A stretch of 64,000 bases of DNA from an uncultured Ignavibacteria bacterium (GTDB lineage Bacteria > Bacteroidota > Ignavibacteria > Kapaibacteriales > UBA2268): positions 1 through 64,000 of the forward strand of contig CAIOZA010000021.1 of the NCBI GenBank assembly GCA_903862655.1, given 5' to 3'. The position numbers were made by a program, and so were the translations under genes. Below are positions 15,441 to 24,462 of the stretch, in pieces (position 1 is the first letter of the stretch; every line of letters begins with the position of its first letter). The notes beneath the pieces were generated by a model that made no database searches, had not been told where the DNA came from, and was given only the letters and a program-made list of their open reading frames with translations.

Positions 15441-17708
15441 CTACTTTTTAAATTTGTTTTTCAATAAACTAACTAAGAATCCAAGAATAATTGAACAAAC
15501 GCCAATCCAAACAAAACTTATAAATGGCTTTACAGATGCTTCTAGTGTTAGAATCTCAACAGGAGGAATATATGGCTCATTTGCCTTTTTAAAACCTAAT
15601 AATGCATCGGATCGGGCAAGGTCATCCTGAGCAGCAAAGAACCGCAGAAATGAGATGTTTATATTCTTCTCATGAATGTTATACCACTTCACATCAGTAT
15701 AAACTGAAGCTTCATCCATAATAGTATAGATTGTATCCACCAGCTCCTTAGAATCAAATTTAATCTTTACCACTGCTCCAAGCTCAATTTTGCTATTTCT
15801 TGTCATGGTTGAATGTGACATATCGTATTGAAGCAATGTGATCTTGATTGATGTATCAAGTGGGCACAGAATAGTTTTATTCTTTTCAATATTTTTAGAA
15901 ATTATTGAATTATCGACATCTGCAGATTTAAGTGTTATATATACATCCTTCAAAAAGAATCTTATAATTCCTGGTTCAATAATTGGAGATTTTCTATTAT
16001 TGAAGTCACTCCAACAGATTGTGGGTTCGATAAACGACTTTTTGCCATTCTGTTCAAGAGATATTCTGTATTTAAACTTTTGTCTGTCAGGTAACATCTT
16101 GTCAATCTGAATTTTATCAACAAAAGTATATTTCAATCCTGCAATTTGTTTGGTCTCACCGTTTTTTATCTGAAAGTGATTAGCCGTAGAGTATACTCCT
16201 GATCCTACAATTCCAATCATGATCAGAGAGATACCAGTATGAGAAAGGAAGCCACCAATACCAAGAGGATTCTTTACCAAAGTGGTTATGGCAAAAGTTA
16301 CATTTACTATTAGAGAAAAGAAAACTGCAAACAGTATAACTGATGAACTAATTTCGTTTGCTCCAAAGAAAAACAAGACGATAACAGTGATTATTGAAGC
16401 CAGAACAGGAATTAGGATTTTCTTTAGAAGTTTATTCAGTGATTCTTCTTTCCAGCCAAGATAAAGAGAAACTGCATTAGAAATTAAAATAAGTATAATT
16501 AATGGAGTATTAATACTATTATAAAATGAAGTTGAGACTGAACTCTTGTTTTGTGCAAAAACCTCAGTAATTATTGGCCAACTTGTTCCAAGAAAAACTA
16601 TCACAGAAGTCAATAGAATAAAAACTGCACCTAAAGTTAACATCAATTCTCTTGACTGGAGTTTAGTGTTAAGCTTTTCACTTTTTATAGATTTCGTATT
16701 TGAAATTAAAGAGTAAGCACCAATTAAAAAGAAAATTATTAGTAATATCAGCAATATAGTATAAACTGTTGTTCCCGGATTTGTAAAGGAATGAACAGAA
16801 CTGTCACCAAGTATTCCGCTCCTGGTGAGGAATGATGCGTAAAGCACCAAAAGAAAAGTAACAATTGCTAAAATATAGTTTGTTATTTTTAGCGCATTTG
16901 TTTTTCTTTGAATAATAATAGTATGTATAAAAGCTATTGATGTGAGCCATGGAAGTAAAGAAGAATTCTCAACGGGATCCCATCCCCAAAATCCACCCCA
17001 GCCTAATGTTTCATAAGCCCAGAATCCGCCAAGCATAATTCCTAATCCCAGTACTGCTGAGCTAGTAATAATCCAAGGGTAAGCAAAATTAATCCAGTGG
17101 CTATGATCCTTCTTGTAAAGTGATGTTATTGCAAGAATGAAAGGAATTGTCAAAAAGCTATACCCAAGAAATAGAATAGGCGGGTGAATGACCATCCAGA
17201 TGTTCTCCAGAATAGGATTCAGTCCTCTTCCATTAATTGGCATGAATCCGATTGCAACGCCATTGTCCTTGTATGTTTCCCATATGTAGTCGAATGGATT
17301 CTTAATAACAAGAATCAGTAGAATAATTGTTATTAATAAGCCAAATAAACCCATTGAAATTTCTTCATAATTATTCTTCTGCGATGATCTTTGAAAGAAA
17401 AATCCTATGACTGACAGCAATGATAGCCACAGTAGAAACGATCCTTCCTGTCCTGCGAAGAATGAAGACAATAGAAGATACCATGGGAGCTGGTTTGAAG
17501 AGTTCTCCCAGATATATGTAAATTGATAATTATGAGTTAAAATATTGTATAGGAGAAAACCTGATATTCCGATTATTCCTATAAATGATGTCTTTAGAAG
17601 CCATCTTGCTATCAATATTCTTTTCGTATTTCCATTACCGAGGAAATATAGAATTGTTGAAGCAAACGATAATAGAAATATTAACAATAAGACTATTTTC
17701 TCTAACAT
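15441..17708 (-). CDS. ccmF: CcmF/NrfE-type cytochrome c heme lyase
   Basis: 755 residues with many membrane segments. The heme-binding WWD region is GGFWAYETLGWGGFWGWDPV and continues ENSSLLPWL. FFAGQEGSFLLW and the histidine near MVIHPPILF are further CcmF signatures. A soluble periplasmic domain follows near residue 500-700 with one last membrane helix. CcmF attaches heme to apocytochromes c with CcmE and CcmH, none of which is in this window. It lies 18 bases downstream of the OmpA-cytochrome gene, so it may serve this cytochrome cluster specifically. Confidence 0.92.
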   Translation of the reverse strand: MLEKIVLLLIFLLSFASTILYFLGNGNTKRILIARWLLKTSFIGIIGISGFLLYNILTHNYQFTYIWENSSNQLPWYLLLSSFFAGQEGSFLLWLSLLSVIGFFFQRSSQKNNYEEISMGLFGLLITIILLILVIKNPFDYIWETYKDNGVAIGFMPINGRGLNPILENIWMVIHPPILFLGYSFLTIPFILAITSLYKKDHSHWINFAYPWIITSSAVLGLGIMLGGFWAYETLGWGGFWGWDPVENSSLLPWLTSIAFIHTIIIQRKTNALKITNYILAIVTFLLVLYASFLTRSGILGDSSVHSFTNPGTTVYTILLILLIIFFLIGAYSLISNTKSIKSEKLNTKLQSRELMLTLGAVFILLTSVIVFLGTSWPIITEVFAQNKSSVSTSFYNSINTPLIILILISNAVSLYLGWKEESLNKLLKKILIPVLASIITVIVLFFFGANEISSSVILFAVFFSLIVNVTFAITTLVKNPLGIGGFLSHTGISLIMIGIVGSGVYSTANHFQIKNGETKQIAGLKYTFVDKIQIDKMLPDRQKFKYRISLEQNGKKSFIEPTICWSDFNNRKSPIIEPGIIRFFLKDVYITLKSADVDNSIISKNIEKNKTILCPLDTSIKITLLQYDMSHSTMTRNSKIELGAVVKIKFDSKELVDTIYTIMDEASVYTDVKWYNIHEKNINISFLRFFAAQDDLARSDALLGFKKANEPYIPPVEILTLEASVKPFISFVWIGVCSIILGFLVSLLKNKFKK

Positions 17709-17726
17709 AATTCTCCTCTTATGACA

Positions 17727-19556
17727 TTACTTGATAACCACAATTTCAATACGGTTGTTCTTTGCTCGGCCAGCAGTTGAAGTATTGCTGGCAATTGGTG
17801 AAAGAGGACCTTTTCCTACCGATAATATCCTGCTTTTTGCAATACCATTGCTCACAAGATAATCTGAAATTTTTTGTGCTGTTTTGGTAGATTGAATCAT
17901 TAATTCTTCCTGTTTACCAAAGTTATCTGTATAAACCACTATTTGAACTCTGGATTTTAAGTTCTTCTTCAGATATTTAATTGTAGAACTTAAATAGGAC
18001 TTCACAGCTGGTGTTTCAGTAACATCCTTTGCGTCCTTTATGTGTGGTAAGGCTTTTGCTATATTAGGAACAATTTTAGGTTTGGGTTTTACAACAATTT
18101 TTTCAATAGCTACCACTTCAATATTCTTAACCTCAGGTCTTTTATCAGTATTGTTTATTTCTACTTTGATAACTGACGAAACCAAACCCTTATCAATATC
18201 TTTCAATGAAGATTCATCAATCGACAAGTTATAGCTGCCCTGCGGTAGATCTTTTATCGAATACGATAAGTCTTTGCTTATATCTATCAATGTGTCAATT
18301 GTCTTATCACTGTTTGTAACTCTGACATCCATGTCCTCAGCTAAGTTTTTATCTATCTGAGGAGGCAAAACAATCTTGCCGGCAATAGTTGATGATGTAT
18401 CAACTATTGTTTCTGGCTTCTTTTCCTGAACTTTTTCAACAATCTTTTCAACAATCTTTTCTGGAACTTTTTCTGCTGGTTTTTCAACCTCTCCTGCCTT
18501 GGCTATGATTGGACCGTTAATAGGCTCAACCCAGTTATAAGAAAGTTGTTTGTGGCAACCTGGTGCACAAGAACCGCCTTTTTCTTGTTTAGTGAATTTG
18601 ATGTTCATAATCCAATCGCCAAATTTTACTTTATCATTGATGAGAGCCGGATTTGGAGATCCATGTACATCGTGGCAAATTATACAGTTACGTGCTTTGG
18701 GACTATTAATATGCAGAAAATGAAGATTCTTTTTGCCATCTCGGAAATTAGTTGATTCGTCTGTAGACTGTACAGTTAAGAGATCTGAATTGTGACAGGT
18801 AAAACATAAAGCAAAAGATGATTTCACTCCCTTAACATAAGTATTTTTATTAAATGGTTCCGTAAACAAGCCTTTGATCTTCGATGAATGTGGAGTGTGA
18901 CATCCTGTACAGCCATCGTTGACAGGTGCGTGAGTGAATTTGGCTTTCGTTTTTTCCTTTATATTAGGAATTGGACCTTCCTTTGTCTTTATTGTTTTTG
19001 AATGACATGTAAGGCATAAATCTTTTTCTTCGTTTTTAAGTAGTTTTCCGAATTTCGAATTATGCGGATTATGACAAGACATGCAATCTTCCTTGCCAAC
19101 AGGCCCGTGAACGAACTTATTGCCAGATTCCACATCATGGCACATTGTGCAAATAATTTTCTTATCGTTCGTATTTAGGAGTCCTTTTTTGTCTGAGCCA
19201 TGAGGATTGTGGCAAGTTAGGCAGTCGCCATCTTTTACCGGGCTGTGAATCGATTTAGTGGGTCCTGAAATATCATGGCAGGTACTGCAAAGAGCCGGTA
19301 CCTTATCAGTCAGATCAAACTCTTTTCCTGGATCTTCCGGGTGATTACCCTGTTTCAGAGTATGGCATGTTGTACAATCATCCTTTGCAGGGGCATGCAT
19401 CACCTTCTTTTTTATCATATCTTCATGGCAACCAGATGATGTGCAATCAGGTTTCTTTTCCTTTTCTTGTGTATTGGCAAGAAAGAGATTAAATATTACT
19501 GCAACAGCAATAAAAAAGGTAAGTATGACAATTTTATATAGTCGATTTTTTCTCAA
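17727..19556 (-). CDS. Multiheme c-type cytochrome fused to an OmpA-like domain
   Basis: 609 residues. One N-terminal hydrophobic segment (signal anchor) is followed by nine CxxCH motifs (such as CTTCH, CSTCH, CLTCH, CTMCH), many with doubled-CxxCH spacing. Two extra non-standard motifs are present: CTSSGCH (C-x4-CH) at the start and CAPGCH (C-x3-CH) at the end, so up to 11 hemes. Then come a Pro/Glu/Lys-rich linker (about 355-385), a beta-rich stretch and a C-terminal OmpA/MotB-type domain (LGKG-like SVGKG, then GRAKNNRIEIVV). The OmpA part should bind peptidoglycan and place the hemes in the periplasm. Its ATG overlaps the barrel gene's stop by 4 bases. Confidence 0.88.
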   Translation of the reverse strand: MRKNRLYKIVILTFFIAVAVIFNLFLANTQEKEKKPDCTSSGCHEDMIKKKVMHAPAKDDCTTCHTLKQGNHPEDPGKEFDLTDKVPALCSTCHDISGPTKSIHSPVKDGDCLTCHNPHGSDKKGLLNTNDKKIICTMCHDVESGNKFVHGPVGKEDCMSCHNPHNSKFGKLLKNEEKDLCLTCHSKTIKTKEGPIPNIKEKTKAKFTHAPVNDGCTGCHTPHSSKIKGLFTEPFNKNTYVKGVKSSFALCFTCHNSDLLTVQSTDESTNFRDGKKNLHFLHINSPKARNCIICHDVHGSPNPALINDKVKFGDWIMNIKFTKQEKGGSCAPGCHKQLSYNWVEPINGPIIAKAGEVEKPAEKVPEKIVEKIVEKVQEKKPETIVDTSSTIAGKIVLPPQIDKNLAEDMDVRVTNSDKTIDTLIDISKDLSYSIKDLPQGSYNLSIDESSLKDIDKGLVSSVIKVEINNTDKRPEVKNIEVVAIEKIVVKPKPKIVPNIAKALPHIKDAKDVTETPAVKSYLSSTIKYLKKNLKSRVQIVVYTDNFGKQEELMIQSTKTAQKISDYLVSNGIAKSRILSVGKGPLSPIASNTSTAGRAKNNRIEIVVIK

Positions 19557-21550
19557 AATGATCGTTCCAATCTGATGAAAACACTATTAAAGTTCCTTTG
19601 TTCGCCCATGAAATTTCTCGCATAATATTCGTATCCGGAAGTTACTACTATTTGCATTACTCTGGCAGACATCTCAATTCTTAAATTGTTTGAAATTAGA
19701 TCAATGCCGCTGCCTTGTTGATATAGATAGTGATAATTAACCAAAGCCGACGACCAGGAATTTAATGTATAATTTGCCATAATCATGAAATCCGAGGTTC
19801 TTTGTAAGGAATTATCATGGACATAATCTGTATACTGATATCTTGCATTAAATGATAACATAAGTCTATCAGTTACATTGTCAGTAAATCTTGAAAAAAT
19901 ATTAAATGATTCATACGGGAGCACATTTGTTTGGTAGTAATCATATTCTGCACCAAAACTCAATGAATGATAATTAAATTGTACTCCGGCGAATTTCTGG
20001 TTAATATTTCTTAAAGCTTTTAATTCTTGAACTTCAACATTCTTGTAATCTGAAAATAATAAACGATAGTACAATTCCACGAAATTATTAAAAATTGAAA
20101 CTCTTCCATCCATTGCATGTGTTAGGGATAAATATTTGTATGATGACTGATAATCAGCATAGTAATCAATATAGATCTTACTTCCATTTACGATTCTTCC
20201 CCCGGGAATTCTTTTTACTTCGGTATAACTACCCCTGGGAATGAGTAAATAATCAATGTTTTCCAGGAAATTTGTGCTTAGATTCGCATCTCTAATCAAT
20301 AATGTATTGGGACGGATAAAAGGATTATTAATAATCAATGGCTTAGAATCGTCAATTGTGTATTCCTCATTTTGAGCTCTGAATGCCACTTGCTGATTTT
20401 CCATGCTCTCATTCAAACCTCTGAATTCATAGTTCATCCAAAGTATTCCTGTTGGAATCAATTTTTTATAATTAAATCCAACCCCAAAAATTTGCTGAGT
20501 TTCCTTCTGAGTTGATTTGTCCATCAAATTCATTTGATAAAAACCATAAGATCTCAGAGAAAGATATAATTGATTTTCAAGCATTAATGACGGTGAATGC
20601 ATTATCATTTTAGTGGTATCAATTGTCTGATTTGAGTATTGATAGTTAGCTTTTAGAGAAAATCTTTCGGGTAATTGAATTTTCAATTGTTCATTGGCAT
20701 TGAATTGTTTTAACCTTTGGTACCCATTTATGTCATTATACATTATGAATGAATTATAAGTATTATTTCTGTCTCTATCGAAGTATACCGAATTACTTAA
20801 ATTCGCATTGAAAATCTTACTATTCAATGTGTCTGAACCTGAATAGTGTGTCTTCGCTAATTCATAATTTGCATTGACAGAGTTATTACTGTATCCAATT
20901 TCTTTACTCAAACTCATGGATAAAATTTTTCTTTGATCGCTATAGACCCTTTGAGCAGTTATCTCAGTTTGGGACCAATTATTGACATTATAGCCCAAAT
21001 TAATTGGTAATAAGAACGATCTTAACCCAAGATTTACTCCATAAGAAATGCTGTTATTTACAATGTCATTAGTATAGTCTCTGTTTGTCAAAGTTTGAGA
21101 ATATGAATAATGTGTGTTTAAAGCTACCGGAGTGTTATTTAGAAAACTCGCATATAGATTTATTCGTTTAGATGTATTTGACTCTGAACGGTCTGGGATA
21201 ACAATATATTTTTCAGATCTGGAGTCTGGTGAATACTCTCCTTCAACATCTAATTGCATAAGATTAGGATGCCAAATGTAAGATTTAAGGTTTAGTCTTA
21301 ATTTTCCTAGAATTGTATTTGTTTCTTCTTCTAACCTAAAATCATTATTCAATATTATAGTCTGATTCCTATAGAAATCTTCACCAATAATTGTCCCATT
21401 AAATTGAGTAAATTTCCAAAAGCCCAATTTTAAAATATAGTCATCTTCTGCCTTCAATATTCCAACATTGAATATGAATAAGAACAAAATAAACGCGAGT
21501 ATATTTGTCCGGTTAACTGTTACGATTTGTTGTAAATTTTTCCTCATCAT
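19553..21550 (-). CDS. Outer-membrane beta-barrel of a porin-cytochrome complex
   Basis: About 665 residues from the ATG at 21550, which overlaps the upstream cytochrome's TGA (ATGA). The frame is open further upstream, but that would run inside the cytochrome gene. After a signal peptide (ILAFILFLFIFNVGILKA), the sequence is a long run of alternating hydrophobic and polar strands rich in Tyr, Asn and Ser, ending in Phe as outer-membrane barrels do. Sandwiched between two multiheme cytochromes with 4-base overlaps on both sides, it is best read as the porin that carries a cytochrome across the outer membrane, like MtrB or Geobacter OmbB. It has no sequence motif that proves this. Confidence 0.72.
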   Translation of the reverse strand: MMRKNLQQIVTVNRTNILAFILFLFIFNVGILKAEDDYILKLGFWKFTQFNGTIIGEDFYRNQTIILNNDFRLEEETNTILGKLRLNLKSYIWHPNLMQLDVEGEYSPDSRSEKYIVIPDRSESNTSKRINLYASFLNNTPVALNTHYSYSQTLTNRDYTNDIVNNSISYGVNLGLRSFLLPINLGYNVNNWSQTEITAQRVYSDQRKILSMSLSKEIGYSNNSVNANYELAKTHYSGSDTLNSKIFNANLSNSVYFDRDRNNTYNSFIMYNDINGYQRLKQFNANEQLKIQLPERFSLKANYQYSNQTIDTTKMIMHSPSLMLENQLYLSLRSYGFYQMNLMDKSTQKETQQIFGVGFNYKKLIPTGILWMNYEFRGLNESMENQQVAFRAQNEEYTIDDSKPLIINNPFIRPNTLLIRDANLSTNFLENIDYLLIPRGSYTEVKRIPGGRIVNGSKIYIDYYADYQSSYKYLSLTHAMDGRVSIFNNFVELYYRLLFSDYKNVEVQELKALRNINQKFAGVQFNYHSLSFGAEYDYYQTNVLPYESFNIFSRFTDNVTDRLMLSFNARYQYTDYVHDNSLQRTSDFMIMANYTLNSWSSALVNYHYLYQQGSGIDLISNNLRIEMSARVMQIVVTSGYEYYARNFMGEQRNFNSVFIRLERSF

Positions 21551-22113
21551 TTCATAAATGTCCTGTCGGACCCTCCATGAGGATTGTGGCAATCCCAGCA
21601 TACTGTTTCATCAATGGAACTATGAACATCATTCTTCATGACATCAGATTTTGAATGGCATTTAAAGCAAAGCTTCTGTTTGTCACTCAACAATAAGTAC
21701 TTAAATTCAGAAGAATGTGGATTGTGACATTCTGTACAGTAACCCGATTCTAATGGACCATGCAGAACTGCATATTTAGTCGAAAATGATTCATGACATG
21801 TATAACATAGGTTGGGCTGGGGATCATTTAATTTACTGCCTTTGGTTTGGTCGTGACAATTCGAGCAACCATTATCTAAATAAGGTGGATGGTATACAGT
21901 CAAATCAATCGGAGCTTTCTTGGTCGCAATAACTTTATTGCTGTTGTTCGTAGAATCCGCTTTTGATAATTGGTCGCCATCTGGTTTGGGTACTCCATCA
22001 AAAAATATAGTCAATGTATTATACTTTGTCTCTTTTGAGCATGATGAAATGCCCAGAAACAAAATAAAACACATAGCTAAGATAATCAGATTTTTAAAGT
22101 ATCTATAGTTCAT
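21547..22113 (-). CDS. Pentaheme cytochrome c lipoprotein
   Basis: 188 residues. A lipoprotein signal ends at GISSCSK (lipobox I-S-S-C). Five CxxCH motifs follow: CSNCH, CYTCH, CTECH, CFKCH and CWDCH, with HNPH spacers typical of doubled-CxxCH proteins. It would be anchored in a membrane, probably the outer one, and pass electrons to or through the barrel encoded next. It is the first gene of the tightly coupled set cytochrome - barrel - OmpA-cytochrome - ccmF. Confidence 0.88.
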   Translation of the reverse strand: MNYRYFKNLIILAMCFILFLGISSCSKETKYNTLTIFFDGVPKPDGDQLSKADSTNNSNKVIATKKAPIDLTVYHPPYLDNGCSNCHDQTKGSKLNDPQPNLCYTCHESFSTKYAVLHGPLESGYCTECHNPHSSEFKYLLLSDKQKLCFKCHSKSDVMKNDVHSSIDETVCWDCHNPHGGSDRTFMK

Positions 22114-22123
22114 TAATAATTAT

Positions 22124-22158
22124 CAAATTTAATTTAAACTTATCTCGGAATTAGCAAA
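22124..22158 (-). promoter_or_regulatory. Promoter of the cytochrome-barrel operon
   Basis: On the minus strand TAAATTTG (22131-22124) is an exact TAnnTTTG match ending 10 bases before the ATG. A TTTG (22158-22155) lies 23 bases further upstream. The spacing is slightly long for a Bacteroidota promoter. If used, the transcript would have almost no leader. Confidence 0.45.
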
Positions 22159-22217
22159 GAGTATGTTTCTCATCACTTTTTTATAACAACTTTATACTCT
22201 TTGTAAACTTAATATAC

Positions 22218-23279
22218 TTACTTAGGTTCAACAAAACCATAAACAGAAACTTTATCGGGACCATACTGATTTGTAACAAATATCACATATTTTAGATTAA
22301 AGCTACTATCAACAAACTGACTGAAATATTCTATATTTTGATAATCAATTGCTACCTTTGCAGGTAAATACATATAGCCCGGACCTTTATAAGTGCCCCC
22401 AAAAAATAGGAGTAATTTCCCATCTGGTGCGAAGATTTGAACATTTTCGAATCCTGCGTCCACTACATATAAATTTTGTTTTTCATCAACTGCAACACCC
22501 TTTGGTCTTACAAACTGACCGTTAGCTTTACCGTAAGATCCTATTGATCCCAAGAAATTCCCTTTTAAATCATATTTTTTTATGTGAAATTCCCCGAAAT
22601 CAGTAACATAAATAATATCATTACTAACAGTTAAATTAGTAGGTTGATGCAAAAAGGCTGTATCCGCAGCGTCTGAGATATTTGGAATACTGTCAATCAA
22701 ATGATAATCTGATTTTGAAAACGTGACTATTTTTCCTGCTTTTAAATCAGCTACATAAATTTTATCTTTATATGCACAAACATCTGTAGGTTTCTGCAAA
22801 AAACCCGCTCCAACGCTTTTAATAAAATTCAAGTCTTTATCGAAAACAACTATATCCTTTCTTTCTGCATCGGCGATAAAGAGATATCCTGATTCATCAA
22901 CAAAACAGTTTAATGGTTGTCTTAATTCACCAAAACCTGTTGGTTTAAAAATTGCAAAGCCTTTGTTTATGAAATTAACTATGTCGATGCTCTTGGTTTC
23001 TGCGTCGCACAAATAGAACTTATCCTTAGCTATCGCAATTCCATATGGTTTCCCGATTGGAGTGACAGTTTCAGCTCCCATAAAAAAGCGTTCGAAATCA
23101 TTGCGATACCCCGTTACATCGCCAGAAGTTCCATAAGCTTTTAAAAATTGTATCCTTGTTGTGTCAGGTGGAGCCGGGAAAATAACCAGATTAGACATAT
23201 CAGTTTTCGTAGAAGTACACGATACCAGTAATACAATCGAAAAAAGGATAGTTAGGCATAATTCTATTTTTTGCTTCAT
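22218..23279 (-). CDS. NHL-repeat beta-propeller lipoprotein
   Basis: About 353 residues from the ATG at 23279, chosen because MKQKIELCLTILFSIVLLVSC is a clean lipoprotein signal; an ATG 7 codons upstream adds nothing. Repeated blocks of the form G-hydrophobic-A-V-D-x(4)-hydrophobic-Y-V-V-D-A (for example GVAVDEKQNLYVVDAG) mark NHL repeats that fold into a propeller. Such proteins bind partners and are common beside multiheme cytochromes in Geobacter-like and Ignavibacterium-like conductive clusters. It sits between the tetraheme gene and the lipoprotein cytochrome on the same strand. Confidence 0.82.
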   Translation of the reverse strand: MKQKIELCLTILFSIVLLVSCTSTKTDMSNLVIFPAPPDTTRIQFLKAYGTSGDVTGYRNDFERFFMGAETVTPIGKPYGIAIAKDKFYLCDAETKSIDIVNFINKGFAIFKPTGFGELRQPLNCFVDESGYLFIADAERKDIVVFDKDLNFIKSVGAGFLQKPTDVCAYKDKIYVADLKAGKIVTFSKSDYHLIDSIPNISDAADTAFLHQPTNLTVSNDIIYVTDFGEFHIKKYDLKGNFLGSIGSYGKANGQFVRPKGVAVDEKQNLYVVDAGFENVQIFAPDGKLLLFFGGTYKGPGYMYLPAKVAIDYQNIEYFSQFVDSSFNLKYVIFVTNQYGPDKVSVYGFVEPK

Positions 23280-23362
23280 ATAGTTCCCATTAATATACAA
23301 AAGAATAGGGGCGTTATGGTCACACGCCCCTATTGTCGAATTTAGTGAAAAGCTTTTATTCC

Positions 23363-23989
23363 TTATTTAGCATGGCAAGTTATGCAAAGGGCACTTCCGG
23401 TATTTGCTTTAACAAGCAAATGTGCAATGTTTGCTTTGTTATGAACATCATGGCATGAAGCACATTCCATTTTTCCGGCAAATAACATTGATGAAGAAAT
23501 GGTTCCGCTACCAATTCCCGATGCTGCGGTGATAGCATTAAGACCTCCGTCAGATGCAACCAATGCGGCATCATAAGTAAATGAAATTGGATGATCATTA
23601 GAAAGGTTCGATCCTAAGTTATACGCACCACTGATCATATTTGTTCCATTTGTTTTTCCGCTGAAATTTTCGAGAGCGATTGTCCCGTCATGGCAGCTTA
23701 AACATAATTTTGATGATGCGTTTGGCTGACCAACTGTCGCATTCAATGAAGCTGCATTTGAATATACAGTATATGATGCTACAGCAGAAAGTTGGTGATT
23801 CCATAATGGAGCATTTGTTACTGTTGTGCTCGCATTATGTGGTGTGTGGCATACGATGCAGATTTCTGATGTTGTATTCCATGAATCTCCCGTAAAGTCA
23901 TGAGATGAACCAGTAATTACTGCGTATGATGATATACTTCCAGTTACAAAGAGAACTAGAAGTATCGAGGCTAATTTTGTAAATTTCAT
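23363..23989 (-). CDS. Tetraheme cytochrome c (doubled CxxCH type)
   Basis: About 208 residues from the ATG at 23989. That start has AGGAG nine bases upstream and gives a clean signal peptide (KLASILLVLFVTGSISSYA); an upstream ATG at 24037 is less likely. Four CxxCH motifs: CIVCH, CLSCH, CASCH and CITCH. It is closely related to the N-terminal tetraheme part of the 561-residue cytochrome next to it: both share PLWN, NATxGQP, CLSCHDGTIAL and NDHPISF or DDHPISF at the same spacing. Periplasmic electron carrier. Confidence 0.88.
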   Translation of the reverse strand: MKFTKLASILLVLFVTGSISSYAVITGSSHDFTGDSWNTTSEICIVCHTPHNASTTVTNAPLWNHQLSAVASYTVYSNAASLNATVGQPNASSKLCLSCHDGTIALENFSGKTNGTNMISGAYNLGSNLSNDHPISFTYDAALVASDGGLNAITAASGIGSGTISSSMLFAGKMECASCHDVHNKANIAHLLVKANTGSALCITCHAK

Positions 23990-24023
23990 AAAAAAACTCC
24001 TAAAATAGTTAGACACAAAATAT

Positions 24024-24047
24024 TTGACGTAAAACAATTTTCGTCAA
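24024..24047. promoter_or_regulatory. Dyad-symmetric site upstream of the tetraheme gene
   Basis: TTGACG (24024-24029) and CGTCAA (24042-24047) form an inverted repeat whose inner AAAA and TTTT also match, with one extra T. On the minus strand it lies about 35-58 bases before the ATG, overlapping a TTG that could be a -33 element for TATTTTG further down. The layout suits a repressor or activator site. No regulator gene is adjacent. The rest of the gene-free stretch 24038-24462 is very AT-rich and shows nothing else I can name. Confidence 0.35.
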
Positions 24048-24462
24048 TAAAGTAAATTACTTAATAATACTTGAATATTTATTTTATCAATTTGGATTTA
24101 AAAGATGACACAATCATTTAATTTAACTTCTATATCCGCATGCAATATAATAAAAATTTATTTTAACTAAATAGTAACTATGCAAAATTAAATAATTTAT
24201 ATTCAATAAATCCTAAGTATAAATACTTAATAATCTATTAAGCATCTGAAAAAATAGGACTTAAAGAAAAATATCGAAATATGCAATTAGCTAGCTATTT
24301 GTGATAATAGACAACAATAATAATTCTTGTTCTGAATTATTTTTTTGTAGTGAAAACTTTTGATTATTATTAATCTATCAAAATTGTTGTTTTTCCCGAC
24401 TCAATTTTCAAAGAACAATATAAATAAACAATGATTTATTTATAGTCAAAATAGCAATTTTA

